Notes: generated by a model not told the origin, from the letters alone. A DNA stretch of 64,000 nt from Turnera subulata (GCA_028386065.3 JAKUCV010006869.1:1-64000); one strand, 5' to 3'; shown: positions 33,714-45,017, counted from the stretch's first letter. Program-made: numbers and translations.

Positions 33714-34290
33714 GTGAGGTTAAGTAAATATTTATTTACATCCCGTGATATCAAGTTGCTGTTTGTTTACTAAGTCCAATGATGCTGGTATGATACTTTG
33801 TGGCTGTGTATGGTTTGTTGTGCGATGAATTATGTTGATAACTGTTGCCATCGATGTTGTTGAGAATATTGCTACTGTTGAGTTGTTGACTATATGTGAC
33901 ATTGCTGGTGTGAAGCCTTGTGGCAGTGTATGGTTGTTGTGTGAGGTATTAAGTTGATAATTGTTGCCGTTAATGTTGTTGAAATTATTGTTGCTGTTGA
34001 TATAATTGATGATGTTGGGATTGTGGATATAAGTAAGATTATTGTAGTTGTTGACTGTAGAATTGTGAGAATTGAGTACCGGGGGTACTATTATGTGATG
34101 ACAGTTTGATATTGGTTATTATCCAGACGAGCGGAGAGGCTGCGAGCCTGCTCGGGATAATGAGATAATGGGTGGATGATAGAGATGTGGTAATTAGTCG
34201 AAGAAAAAGGAAATAATAAAATTGAATACGCTTAGACATCTAGTGAGTCACAGTTAAATGTTGGAACAGCTAGATGGTAGTCTGATTTAT

Positions 34291-34400
34291 GGTGCTGGGG
34301 GAGAGTGTGCTTGGGGTCTGCTCCCTGTCTGTACCAATTATTATTTTTAGGCGCTGGGGGAGAGTGTGCTTGGGGTCTGCTCCCTGTCTGTGCCAGTTTT
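34291..34400 (+). repeat. 60-bp tandem repeat, two units (B 5' LTR)
   Basis: Units start at 34291 and 34351 and share GGGGGAGAGTGTGCTTGGGG. The 3' LTR has three units (40265-40430), so copy number changed after insertion. Confidence 0.8.
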
Positions 34401-34619
34401 ACGTGGAGGTACCAGGGCGGGGTCCACGGGTTAGCTAGCTTGACTACCAGGCGACGGCCATCATTTAACTTGTGATAGGGGCCCTGATAATAAAATTGGA
34501 ATAGCGTGTCTAGAATCACCAGTGTGTATTTAAGGTTCATGAGAACCTTGGTTAGTTGTTGTGTTGTGACTTGGATTATTTACGGTGTTGTATATGTATA
34601 TTTGCTTATGGGTTTACCC

Positions 34620-34668
34620 GGTGGGCACTTCGGACTCACCCCTCACCTGCGGACTTTCATCCCGTAGG
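34620..34668 (+). promoter_or_regulatory. Conserved double hairpin in LTR (B)
   Basis: 34620-34640 and 34646-34668 fold like those in A and C. In this copy the second stem has one mismatch; the 3' LTR copy pairs better. Confidence 0.5.
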
Positions 34669-35062
34669 TTGAGTTATTTGTGGTACAGGTATGTTGCATT
34701 CCAGACAGGCTGCGACATTATCCCTTGGTTAGGACTCGGATCCATTAGTTGCATCATGGGTTGCATACAGAGTCATTGTGAGTCATTAAGTCTTCCGCTG
34801 TGCTGTTTATTTTGCCGTTGGGCCGTAGGACCATATTGTTGTTGCTTACAGTGTTTATGTGAGTTAAAGTCTTCCGCTGTGCATATCATTATTGTTGTTG
34901 GGCCATTGGGCCGATTTTATTATTATTGATGTTTGTTATTTTGGGCCGTTGGGGCCGAGTTGTTGTTGTATACACTGTATGCTGAGTCATGTTGGGTTGG
35001 GACGTCACAGTTCCGGCACGTGTTTACTGTGTACGGTAAATACGGGTCGGGGCGTTTCATTT

Positions 35063-35078
35063 TGGTAGCGGAGCGGGC
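35063..35078 (+). promoter_or_regulatory. Primer binding site of element B
   Basis: TGGTAGCGGAGCGGGC, three bases after the LTR end; identical to that of A. Confidence 0.65.
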
Positions 35079-35173
35079 GTTAGGTCTTGTTGGGAAGTCT
35101 TTGTGTGTTTGTTGTCTTGTTTGCATAGTTCGCTCCAGTTGTTTATTATTTTACATCATTTAGTTAGTGCATT

Positions 35174-35305
35174 ATGGATCCAGTCGAGGGACGCCAGCTG
35201 TCGCGGAACATACACATAAGAGGTAATGATGCCATAATGTGCGAAAATACAAATATTATTAATAATGCTAATATTTTGATAAAAAGAGAAATATTAATAT
35301 ATTGA
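35174..35305 (+). pseudogene. gag start remnant of element B
   Basis: An open frame of 43 codons starts MDPVEGRQLSRN at the gag position. The first six residues equal those of D gag; the rest diverges and runs into AT-rich sequence. It is a stub of gag left after loss of gag-pol, possibly still acting as a packaging or translation signal. Confidence 0.55.
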
Positions 35306-35391
35306 TTGCAAACAGAAATATTACATTGATATTTTAAAAAAAAGGGAAATAATACATGGATTTTTGATATTATATAAAAAGAAAAATACAT

Positions 35392-36075
35392 TTAACGGTT
35401 TGGGACGACGTTGACACGGAAACTGTTTGCGTCACTGTTGATGTTGACCGTAACTCTGTCGCTCCAAGAGAACCACATGCTGCCTTTGTCGCGCTGGCCA
35501 GGAATCTCGAACCGGTTAGCTTGAGGGAATCGGAGTGGAATCAGACTGTGATCGTCTCGTGGTTGCCACTGCGTCTCCATCAGAAGAACCATGTTCGGTT
35601 TATACTGGTTCTTCAAGTCCCTCAGGGTTCGCGAGAACTCTTGTGCACGTCTTGCCACTCCTCTGCAGTTCCACACCAGTAGTCGTACCTTTGGCCAGGT
35701 TGGAGGTAGCCGAGTCATTCTGGGTATGCTCTGGGCTGTCATTGAGAGCTGGTAGTAAGCACCTTGCTCCACAGTCTGGCAAGTGGACTCCAAGTTGAAC
35801 TCTTGAAGCCTATCCGAGATGAAGAACATCACGGAGTTTGCTGAGCCGTAGTAGGAGGTCCTCAGAGTGCCGCGATCCTCTAGGAAGAACACCTCTTCCA
35901 TGGGAGTGACGAAGAATCTTGAGGAGTAGAGCTCGTCGACAAAGACCAGGCGTGGCATTCTGCCGAGCTCGTTCGGCAGCTCCTCAGCACGTTCGTTGAC
36001 CATGCTGTAAGCCAGTCGGTTCCTTCTGCCAAGATTGGCACCTTCGACAAAGAACACCGACGAGGGAGCAGGCAT
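35392..36075 (-). CDS. Antisense ORF2 of element B with partial EEP domain
   Basis: 227 aa, collinear with ORF2 of A: 14 amino-acid differences by hand count, no indel. The N-terminal unknown domain is followed by the EEP-like half domain with WNCRG and LMETQ, keeping the Asn and Glu that contribute to metal binding in AP endonucleases but lacking the later catalytic blocks. The gene reads against the element's own transcription and ends about 85 bases from the gag stub. Its TATA box is at 36179-36186. Retention of an intact frame in two separately inserted, diverged elements supports function at the time of transposition. Confidence 0.7.
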   Translation of the reverse strand: MPAPSSVFFVEGANLGRRNRLAYSMVNERAEELPNELGRMPRLVFVDELYSSRFFVTPMEEVFFLEDRGTLRTSYYGSANSVMFFISDRLQEFNLESTCQTVEQGAYYQLSMTAQSIPRMTRLPPTWPKVRLLVWNCRGVARRAQEFSRTLRDLKNQYKPNMVLLMETQWQPRDDHSLIPLRFPQANRFEIPGQRDKGSMWFSWSDRVTVNINSDANSFRVNVVPNR

Positions 36076-36178
36076 TTTGTTTGGACGTGTGGGGTTTTGT
36101 TTTGAACGTGGTGTTTTCTTTTGCTTTAGCGTTTTGTTGTTTTGATTGCTTTTGGTGATTTACACCTCACCGCTCCTT

Positions 36179-36186
36179 CTTTTATA
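36179..36186 (-). promoter_or_regulatory. TATA box of antisense ORF2 (element B)
   Basis: TATAAAAG on the minus strand, 104 bases before the start codon; conserved with element A. Confidence 0.6.
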
Positions 36187-36285
36187 CACTTATGGGGAGC
36201 GTGATTACCGTTTTTTTTTTATTTTCAAGATTTTGTTTTTGAATTTTACCGTTGCTTTACTTAATGCTTTACGCGTTTTCGGCTA

Positions 36286-36630
36286 CTAAGCCAGTGTTTT
36301 ACAGCTCATTTCTGACTCACGATTTCTTACGCCCTGGCTACCTTGGCGTTTCTTTTGATGGTGTGTCATTATTTTCTTGCATCTTTTATCACAAGCATCC
36401 GTGATCGTTGTGGCTAGACGGATGGGGCCGTATCTCGAGTAGATCGCATGTGCGACAAGCTCACAGCTGTTCGGACATCGTGGAGAGATACGAGCTTTGA
36501 CAGACGTTTTTGGCCCATGCGGAAATGGTGAACAAGTGGGTATCGTTTCTTTCGAGGGACACAGGACGATCCCGTGAACATCGCCTTGCCCGTTAACGGA
36601 TGTCTTCTTCACGAGGTTAACCGACGTCAC
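36286..36630 (-). other. Conserved open region between the antisense ORFs (B)
   Basis: Counterpart of 2872-3135, starting at GTG and open for 114 codons here. It shares CPSK, ISPRCPN and SRYGPI blocks. Coding status is uncertain because neither copy has an ATG at this start. Confidence 0.3.
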
Positions 36631-36991
36631 CGTTAACTGTACGTGTCACGTTTCTCAGGATTGAGAATGGACACAATCGAACTAGAGCGCCGAGCATGAA
36701 AACATATCTTGTTTTAATTTCTTTTTGTTTTGATTTTGTTAAACGAGTTTTGTTTCGTTATTTAATTTCTTTATGTGGGTTATAATTCGTTTTATCGGTC
36801 CTGTTTGTAACATCATTATGTTCGATTTTATTCATGACGGTTTTGTTATGTTTTAAATATTTTGTTTCTTTTCAATTAAATATGATTTTTCACATCTTAA
36901 CAAGAGAATTCATAATATAAGAATTTTTGATTTAAAAGGAAACCTATTTTATTTATTCATAATATAGTTTTACAACGGGAGAAGTAGTGCT

Positions 36992-37372
36992 CTACGGAGC
37001 TACTTGCTTCTCAAGATCTTTTACAAGATTCTGGACGTTCCTCAGGTGAGGGAAGAGCTCCGCACACGCCAGTTCGATTTGTACCACCGGCGAGCTGATC
37101 TTCCTCAGGGAGACGTTCAGCTGCGTCAACTTCTGCTGCGGTGTGCTGCTTTCAGCTACCGCCTTGCCTTTCCTGTCCTCAGCTTTCTTGCCGGCACGCT
37201 TCTTCCGTCGCTTTGGGGAGACCACCATGTGCTCCTCCAGACCGACGATGTTGGTCTTGAAGCGCTTCTTCGGAGGTTCTTCCTCATCGGAGCTTGTTGG
37301 GAAAGCTCTGCCGCCGATGTAGCTGTTGTTCTCGGAATCGGAAGTTGTCCTTGATCTCAGTGGAGAGTCCAT
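36992..37372 (-). CDS. Antisense ORF1 of element B, small basic protein
   Basis: 126 aa, homologous over its full length to ORF1 of A. Ser-rich head, acidic DEEE patch, basic clusters (PPKKRFK, SPKRRKKR) and a C-terminal helix with LACAELFPH and VKDLEKQV. It differs from A by one extra Glu and a short in-frame insertion near residue 80 (QKLTQ). The gene starts 187 bases from the 3' LTR, with its TATA box at 37407-37414. A nuclear location is inferred from the basic clusters; the family is not recognised. Confidence 0.65.
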   Translation of the reverse strand: MDSPLRSRTTSDSENNSYIGGRAFPTSSDEEEPPKKRFKTNIVGLEEHMVVSPKRRKKRAGKKAEDRKGKAVAESSTPQQKLTQLNVSLRKISSPVVQIELACAELFPHLRNVQNLVKDLEKQVAP

Positions 37373-37406
37373 GACTGTGTGTGAGTATACCAGTCATGAG
37401 GTTTGG

Positions 37407-37414
37407 TATTTATA
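37407..37414 (-). promoter_or_regulatory. TATA box of antisense ORF1 (element B)
   Basis: TATAAATA on the minus strand, 35 bases before the start codon, as in element A. A hairpin (CTTATCGTGG with CCACGGATAAG, 37493-37519) lies between it and the PPT. Confidence 0.6.
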
Positions 37415-37520
37415 AGCGGATGAGATGTCGCTTAAGGGTATAAGCGGTATCTCATATTGAGTTTGGGCACCTGGCAGAGTGTGCCAGAAGCTTATCGTGG
37501 TAGGACCCACGGATAAGACG

Positions 37521-37553
37521 GAATTTCGGGGACGAAATTCTTATTAAGGGGGG
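37521..37553 (+). promoter_or_regulatory. Element B PPT and adjacent hairpin
   Basis: The stem GAATTTCG / CGAAATTC with loop GGGA is at 37521-37540, followed by the purine run AAGGGGGG and then the LTR start at 37559. Confidence 0.75.
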
Positions 37554-37558
37554 TATAA

Positions 37559-40500
37559 TGTAACAGCCCAGGTAAAAATTTGGATTTTTACCGGGACTGT
37601 TAAAGTTGTTATACAGTGATTTACCGAATGAATTAATCTTGGGTAATTAATTCAAGGTAAATCGGGAGTCGTTTTTCGAAACCGAGAGTATTCCCGCGCT
37701 CGGGAATATCTTTCTAACTAACCGAGTCTCGGTTTTTAGTTCCGAGAGTTGGTCGATGCTCAGGAGAATTAATCGGATTTTCCGAGCCCAAGTTATATTT
37801 TTGGACTCGGGACGAAAAATTACGACTATGCCCATGTTCCCTTCCTTTTCTTCTTTTCTTTTCCTTTCTCTTTTCTTTCCTTTTTCGTCTTTTCTTCCTT
37901 CCTGTTCTCGCGTGAGTTTTTGTCGCCTCTCCCGTGAACCGTGAAGCTCGCTCGTGAAGTCTTCCTGTGAGACTTGTGAAGTGCTGCCGTGCACCTCGTT
38001 CTTCTCCTTGCTCGTTGAAGCCATTTCCCTGCCGTTCCCCTGCAAAAGAATTAAACACACAGCAAGGAACCCATAAACACAAACACGAAAACAACACACA
38101 CCCACCGAAACCCATTTCTTTTCCTTTCTCTTCTTTTCTTTTCTTTCTTTTCTTTTCTTTTTTTTTCTCTCCTACTCCTCCTCCCTTCCGCCCGTCCACA
38201 AGAAGCCGAGACCACCACCACCCTTGCCGCGACCCCTTCCACCTCTTCTCCTTCTCCGGCCATCATCCACCAACCGCCGTGACCTGCACCACCGGCACCT
38301 TCTCTATCCTTCCTTCCTCCTCCTGCAACCCGCGACCGCCGCCCTGCAACTTCCCAGTCCGACGAGCTCGCCACCTTCACGCCAACCGCCACCACCGACC
38401 CGAGCAAGCTCACCTCTCGCCGCCAGCAACGCCACCTCCTCTTTGCTCCTTTCGTCTCCTCTCGCACGCGCCGTCGACCTTGGAGCAACGACCCGACGAA
38501 GCCACCCTTCCTCCTCTCCTTCCTGCCTTCCTCGCTCGACGTCCACCTCACGCGCGACATCCAAGTCGAGGCTCCTCCACCTGCACTGCCGCCACGACCG
38601 CCGCCGAGTTCGTCACCTCCTCGCCGTTGGTGACCATCCGCCGCCCTGCTCCCGTGCCACCGTGCTTCCGCCTGCGCCTAACGCTGCTCGTCCGTCCGCG
38701 GCTCACGCTGCACCACCCACAAGGTGAGCACAGTGCACCAAGGTTGAAGAAGACACATGCATGGGCTGTAGACATGCATGGGCTTGGGTTTTGTTGGTTG
38801 TAGTTTAGGTTTCTTATGAAGTTGGGCTTAGATTAGGATGTTAGTGTTGGGCTGGTTTGATGGTTGGGTTGGGTTGTGTTAGTTGGGTTTAGGTTGATGC
38901 GTTGGGCCTACGAGTTTGGCCTGTGGCTATCGGGCTTAGGCTAGTGGGCTAATGTGGTTGGATTTTGGATGTCTGGGCTGCCACTATTTGGCCCAGTCCG
39001 GAAATTAAAAATAATAAATAATAATAATAAGTAATAAAAATAAAATCTGGGAAATATGTTTTGAAAATTAAATTAAGGAAATATTTCGGAAATATATATG
39101 TAGTATACGCAAATAATAGTCCAAATAAATAAATTATTATGTTAATATATAATGGCATGGAAATGTATTTTGTCTTTAGAAAATATATATATGTATATTA
39201 GTAAATTCGTATTTGTTATCGGAAAAATAAGTTATATGGTTATATTTTCTGGAAATGGAGTTTTCTAAAGAAAATAATAATTGGAAACTATATTTGGAAA
39301 GTATAATAATTTTTATAGAAATATTATGGAAAATATATATATTATAAATTCTAGGAAAATTATAGTAATTATTATTTTGGGAAATTATAATTATTTTATG
39401 AAAATATATTTTAAAAAGAGTTTTAATTAAAGTATGGTACCGAAATTATATTCGGATATACGTACGATATATTATTTTCAGAAGAAGGCTTAATTACGAT
39501 AAAGGGTAATAAAAAAAGGATATATAATCGGGATGGGTTTTATTACGCAATTTGGCATCATTGCATACCGAATATGTGCATTTATGTGAGTTTGTGTTGT
39601 TTCGATGTATAGGTTCGGATATCGGGCAGTTTTCCGAGGAGCCGGCGTCGGACCGGTCATTATTTCCTGAGTTAGTAATCGGCTAAGGTGAGGTTAAGTA
39701 AATATTTACTTACATCCCGTGATATCAAGTTGCTGTTTGTTTACTGAGTCCAATGATGCTGGTATGATACTTTGTGGCTGTGTATGGTTTGTTATGCGAT
39801 GAATTATGTTGATAACTGTTGCCATCGATGTTGTTGAGAATATTGCTACTGTTGAGTTGTTGACTATATGTGACATTGCTGGTGTGAAGCCTTGTGGCAG
39901 CGTATGGTTGTTGTGTGAGGTATTAAGTTGATAATTGTTGCCGTTAATGTTGTTGAAATTATTGTTGCTGTTGATATAATTGATGATGTTGGGATTGTGG
40001 ATATAAGTAAGATTATTGTAGTTGTTGACTGTAGAATTATGAGAATTGAGTACCGGGGGTACTATTATGTGATGACAGTTTGATATTGGTTATTATCCAG
40101 ACGAGCGGAGAGGCTGCGAGCCTGCTCGGGATAATGAGATAATGGTTGGATGATAGAGATGTGGTAATTAGTCGAGGAAAAAGGAAATAATAAAATTGAA
40201 TACGCTTAGACATCTAGTGAGTCACAGTTAAATGTTGGAACAGCCAGATGGTAGTCTGATTTATGGTGCTAGGGGAGAGTGTGCTTGGGGTCTGCTCCCT
40301 GTCTGTACCAATTATTATTTATGGTGCTAGGGGAGAGTGTGCTTGGGGTCTGCTCCCTGTCTGTACCAATTATTATTTTTAGGCGCTGGGGGAGAGTGTG
40401 CTTGGGGTCTGCTCCCTGTCTGTGCCAGTTTTACGTGGAGGTACCAGGGCGGGGTCCACGGGCTAGCTAGCTTGACTACCAGGCGACGGCCATCATTTAA

Positions 40501-41091
40501 CTTGTGATAGGGGCCCTGATAATAAAATTGAAATAGCGTGTCTAGAATCACCAGTGTGTATTTAAGGTTTGTGAGAACCTTGGTTAGTTGTTGTGTTGTG
40601 ACTTGGATTATTTACGGTGTTGTATATGTATATTTGCTTATGGGTTTACCCGGTGGGCACTTCGGACTCACCCCTCACCTGCGGGCTTTCATCCCGTAGG
40701 TTGAGTTATTTGTGGTACAGGTATGTTGCATTCCAGACAGGCTGCAGCGTTATCCCTTGGTCAGGACTCGGATCCATTAGTTGCATCATGGGTTGCATAC
40801 AGAGTCATTGTGAGTCGTTAAGTCTTCCGCTGTGCTGTTTATTTTGCCGTTGGGCCGTAGGACCATATTGTTGTTGCTTACAGTGTTTATGTGAGTTAAA
40901 GTCTTCCGCTGTGCATATCATTATTGTTGTTGGGCCATTGGGCCGGTTTTATTATTATTGATGTTTGTTATTTTGGGCCGTTGGGGCCGAGTTGTTGTTG
41001 TATACACTGTATGCTGAGTCATGTTGGGTTGGGACGTCACAATTCCGGCACGTGTTTACTGTGTACGGTAAATACGGGTCGGGGCGTTTCA
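37559..41091 (+). mobile_element. Element B 3' LTR
   Basis: 3533 bp, TGTAACAGCCCAGG to GGGGCGTTTCA, followed by target duplication TATAT. It differs from the 5' LTR by few substitutions, a one-base change in a T run near 38167 and one extra 60-bp unit (40265-40430). In this copy an open frame runs 37967-38803 through the leader; its residue pattern is low-complexity and I do not call it a gene. Confidence 0.93.
40265..40430 (+). repeat. 60-bp tandem repeat, three units (B 3' LTR)
   Basis: Units start near 40265, 40323 and 40383. The first two are nearly identical, pointing to a recent unit duplication. Confidence 0.8.
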
Positions 41092-41160
41092 TATATCTTT
41101 ATTTATATTGTTATAAATTTAAATTTTCAAATATTGTAAGTAATTTTCATAAATAGTCCA
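41092..41160. repeat. Tandem-array fragment between elements B and D
   Basis: After the TATAT duplication the text (TTTATTTATATTGTTATAAA ... CATAAATAGTCCA) matches units of the array at 59197-61130, for example near 59925-59962 and 60700-60723. It shows that B and D inserted about 70 bp apart in one array. Confidence 0.6.
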
Positions 41161-41496
41161 TGAAACAACCTGACCCGTATTTACCATTAATCACGGTAAA
41201 CACGTGGTCATATTATTATTACTGAGATAACATCCAGAATATACAACAAAGTCAAATCCGAACACAAGGTAATATAGCAAACCACACACACGTCACCCGA
41301 ACACGGGGACAATTATTACAATTAGCAGTCTCAACAGCAACCAACAACAAAAGCAAGAGTCACACAACAGCAGCGAAAGATATGAAAATAACAACAGCAC
41401 ACCACAAACGAAAGAAGCAGCGGAGTATAGATCCGGGTCTGGCAGAGGGTACGCTGCAGCTTGCCTGGCAAGTTACTGTACTAAAAGCAAATCAAC

Positions 41497-41543
41497 CTAC
41501 GTGACCGAGTCACGTAGTGAGGGGTGAGTCCGAAGTGCTCACC
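41497..41543 (-). promoter_or_regulatory. Conserved double hairpin in LTR (D)
   Basis: 41497-41517 is a perfect 9-bp stem (CTACGTGAC / GTCACGTAG, loop CGA). 41523-41543 is GGTGAG/CTCACC. The first stem differs in sequence from A, B and C but stands in the same place and still pairs. Confidence 0.55.
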
Positions 41544-42229
41544 GGGTAAAATCCACAAGTAATAATTAATATACAAGCATCCATTATAACCAAGTTATCA
41601 AGAACAATTAATACAACACAAAGACATAACATTAACCTGAACCTACGCACCCCGGTTATCTTTCCTAACAACTCATCTGTTAGACTAGTCCAAATTTTAT
41701 TAACAGGGCCCCTGTCACAAATTAAATATTGGCTGTGCCTAGTAGCCAGGTTAGCTAACCCCAGGGTACTCCCCGTTAAACCATAACATCACAAATCACA
41801 AAGTATCACAATAACCGAGTCCCGCAGTCCTCGGCCGGGAGTCCCGCAGTCCTACCTTCTATAAATCAAATCATAATACAATTCTCAAGATGACTACCAT
41901 CTGGCCGTACCAACACTTAACTGTGACTATCTAACTGTCTAGGTGATACCATTATTATTACTCACTGTCATTTAATTTCTCATAACTTATCCGAGTAGGC
42001 ACTCTACCTCTCAACTTGCCTGAACAATCTTAATCACAACACTAGTACACCAGGTACTTATTTCATACTCATTGCACAGCAATAACAACAAGAAAATCAA
42101 ACAACACAGTACACATTCCAACAACCATTCACAGTCACAAAATCATTCACAACAAGGCACACACGACAAAACATGATCAAACCATAACTTAGTATAACGG
42201 GCTGAATATTAACAATTACTTGTCCTCAC

Positions 42230-42295
42230 CTTAGTTGATAAATTCCTCGGGAATTTCACCCTCGGGCTCCAAGTTCTCGTTCACGTTCTCTTCAC
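42230..42295 (-). other. Exon-like block inside LTR (D)
   Basis: CATCTAG acceptor, AACTAAG/GTGAGG donor, 66 nt. An acidic frame (ENVNENLEPEGEIPEEFIN) ends in TAA within the block. Confidence 0.4.
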
Positions 42296-42447
42296 CTAGA
42301 TGTATTAACATACGATCACATAAATGCACACAAAATGATATGCATGTATAATTGTCTATTTTCCGTAATTTTGTAGGACCAATATAACATAGTTATTATT
42401 ATTATTATTTTTATTATTCTTGTATATTTAATATTTGGTACCGCAAG

Positions 42448-42494
<47 letters not shown>
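42448..42494. repeat. (ATT)n microsatellite in D LTR
   Basis: Uninterrupted TTA/ATT repeat. The other LTR of D has a longer run at about 57981-58050. Confidence 0.9.
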
Positions 42495-42495
<1 letters not shown>

Positions 42496-43145
42496 CCTCC
42501 AGAATATATATGTATGTATTTATATGTATATGTGTACGTATATAACAAATTCTACCGTATTAGTACTATTATTTTCTCTATTATTTTCGGACTAGGCCTC
42601 TCAGACCAAGCCCAAGAGCTAGGTCCACAGGTCAAATAACCCAAGAGTGCCAGCCCTGGTCCAAGTGTTTAACCCACACATGAAGCCCAGGTGCAGAGCC
42701 CAAGCTAGAGCAGCCCAAGCGCTGACCCGGACAATTAACCCGACCCGCGACCCACTTATCCGGGTCGTCTTGCACAATGGGTCTGCTCACCTAGCAGCGG
42801 CGACGACGGCAGGCGAGGACGGCTGCGAACGGTGGTGCGACGCGACGAGGAAGACGAACGGCGGCGCTGCTGTGTGCTTTCGAGGCGGCGGCGCGTCAGT
42901 TGAGCAGAGGCGGGGTGACCGGCAACGAACTCGGCTCGGTTACGGAGCTGTCGGGGAAGAGAAGCACGGCGAGTAGGAAGGGTCGCGGCGGCGACTGGGT
43001 GCGGCTAGCTTCACGATCTGGTGCTACGTCGTTGAGAGCGCGACGGAAAGTGGTTGGAGGAGGAGAGGCGGTCGACGGTGAGGCGGCAGTGGAGGAGAAG
43101 AAGAGAAGATAAGGGTGACGTCGTTTTGGGGCTGGGTTTGTTTCT

Positions 43146-43146
43146 T

Positions 43147-43203
<57 letters not shown>
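43146..43203. repeat. (TA)n(TG)n microsatellite in D LTR
   Basis: Compound dinucleotide repeat, contracted in the other LTR (about 58690-58716). Confidence 0.9.
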
Positions 43204-43719
43204 AGTAAAAATGGAAACTGGGGAGTTGCTGGGCGTAGAGGATGAGTAGGCAAGGAGCTTGTTTCTAACTGGTGTTTTGTGTGTTGCAGTTTGCAGGATG
43301 GGCACGATTTTTATAATCAAAGAAAGAGGAGTAAACAAATATTTTTGGCAGACAAGAAAAGAAAGAAAAGAATAAAGATGTCGGTGAATTATTGATGAAT
43401 TATGGAGGATTACTGTGTGCATGATTGAGTAGAAAAAAAATTTGGACTAACAAAAGACTTATTTGCCCTTCTAGTTTCCTTTGGGTTTTAAATTAATCTA
43501 GGGGTATTATCGTCTTTTTGCGCTTTTACCAATCTGAAAAATTCCAACTTGTCTTGAAAATTCCATAAAAATATCCGGGGTATGGAATAAGACTCTGAAT
43601 TGGAATCCGATGCTCGGTTTACCATGAAATAATTACCAAAGGTTAATTTCTCACGGTAAATCACTATGCAAAAGAATTACGGTCTCGGTAAAACGTAAAA
43701 TTTTACCTGGGCTGTTACA

Positions 43720-43755
43720 GCCTTCCCCCCTTAAGGAATTTCGTCCCCGAAATTC
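43720..43755 (-). promoter_or_regulatory. Element D PPT and adjacent hairpin
   Basis: On the minus strand a run of G and A (AAGGGGGGAAGG) precedes the LTR, and the GAATTTCG / CGAAATTC stem lies at 43736-43755. Confidence 0.7.
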
Positions 43756-45017
43756 GATCCCGGTTCCTCAAAGAGATGCGGGTACTGCGCTCGCATGTGC
43801 TCTTCAACTTCTCATGTGGATTCATTAGCTGAATGCTTACTCCACTTGACTTTCACCATGGGAATGGTGCGTTTCCTTAACTGTCGTACTTCTCGTGCAA
43901 GGATCTTTTCTGGCACTTCTATATACATCAGATCCTCTGCTACCTGAACTTCTGCCGGTGTCACTATATGGCTTGGATCTGATCGGTACCTCCTTAGCAT
44001 CGAGACGTGGTGCACGTTATGAATGCGTGATAACTCTTCAGGTAATGCCAACCTGTATGCCAAAGGTCCGACTCTTTCCACGATCTCATAAGGTCCAATG
44101 TATCTAGGGCTTAACTTTCCTTTCTTCCCAAACCTGATTACGCCTTTCCATGGCGCAACTCGGAGGAAAACTTTTTCACCAACTTGATACTCCATCTCTC
44201 GTCGATGCTTGTCTGCATAACTCTTTTGTCTATCCTGTGCGGCTCTCATGCATTGTTTAACTGTCTGGATTTTATCAACTGTTTGCTTGACCAAATCCAG
44301 ACCAACGATCAATCGAAGTCCTTCTTCATCCCAGCAAACCGGACTTCTGCACTTCCTTCCGTAGAGAGCTTCAAAGGGCGGCATACCAATACTAGAATGA
44401 TAACCATTATTGTATGCAAACTCCGCCAATGGTAAATACTAGTCCCAACTTCCACTAAAGTTGAGTGCGCAAGCTCTGAGCATATCTTCCAACGTCTGGA
44501 TAGTCCTTTCAGACTGTCCGTCCGTTTGCAGATGGAAAGCAGTACTGAAGCTCAACTTAGTACCGAGCGCTTCTTGTAGACTCTTCCAAAATCGAGAAGT
44601 AAACCTCGGATCTCGATCAGACACTATAGACTTGGGTATACCATGCAGTCTCACAATCTCAGCAACATATTTTCTCGCCAATGTGTCCATGGTATCGGTT
44701 TGGCGGATAGGAAGAAAATGAGCAGTCTTGGTCAAACGGTCGACAATGACCCAAACGACATCATGCCTCCTTTGAGTCATCGGTAACCCTATCACGAAGT
44801 CCATCGTGATCATCTCCCACTTCCATTCTGGTATTGTGAGAGATCTCATCTTTCCAGCTGGTGCTTGGTGCTCTACTTTCACTTATTGACAGGTGATGCA
44901 TCTTGCAACGTATTCTGCTACATCCTTCTTCACACGAGGCCACCAATAATGGCTCCTCAGATTCTGATACATCTTGGTACTTCCTGGATGCATAGCATAC
45001 GGGGTCATATGTCCCTC
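43756..45017 (-). pseudogene. Integrase C-terminal part of element D, split by copia
   Basis: From 45017 downward the minus strand continues integrase: HMTPYAMHPG, the CITCQ half of the zinc domain followed by a TAA, the core with [18 protein letters not shown] and [12 protein letters not shown], a TAG at about 44437 (WD*YLPLAEF), then the GPY/F region and the chromodomain-like tail. The tail is cut by TGA at 43812 where C has Trp (STWE). The N-terminal integrase residues lie beyond element E at 53340 onward. The five bases CCCTC at 45013-45017 are the target duplication of E. Confidence 0.88.

Larger units (their letters stand above)
31586..35059 (+). mobile_element. Element B 5' LTR
   Basis: 3474 bp from TGTAATAGCCCAGG to GGGGCGTTTCA. 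Target duplication TATAT at 31581-31585 is repeated at 41092-41096. The two LTRs are nearly identical, so the insertion is young. In order: CT-rich then GC-rich leader with donor CACAAG/GTGAGC (32749/32750), AT-rich intron-like region, exon-like block (33639-33713), two 60-bp tandem units (34291-34400), double hairpin (34620-34668) and the terminal CGGGTCGGGGCG block. Confidence 0.93.
41161..43719 (-). mobile_element. Element D, 3' LTR (minus orientation)
   Basis: 2559 bp from TGAAACAACCTGACCC to GGGCTGTTACA. In LTR sense it has the GC-rich leader with donor GCTAG/GTGAGC (42790/42791), an AT-rich intron-like part holding an (ATT)n run (about 42448-42494), an exon-like block (42230-42295) and the double hairpin (41497-41543). 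A (TA)n(TG)n microsatellite lies at about 43146-43203. The left flank GTCCA would be the target duplication. Confidence 0.88.
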
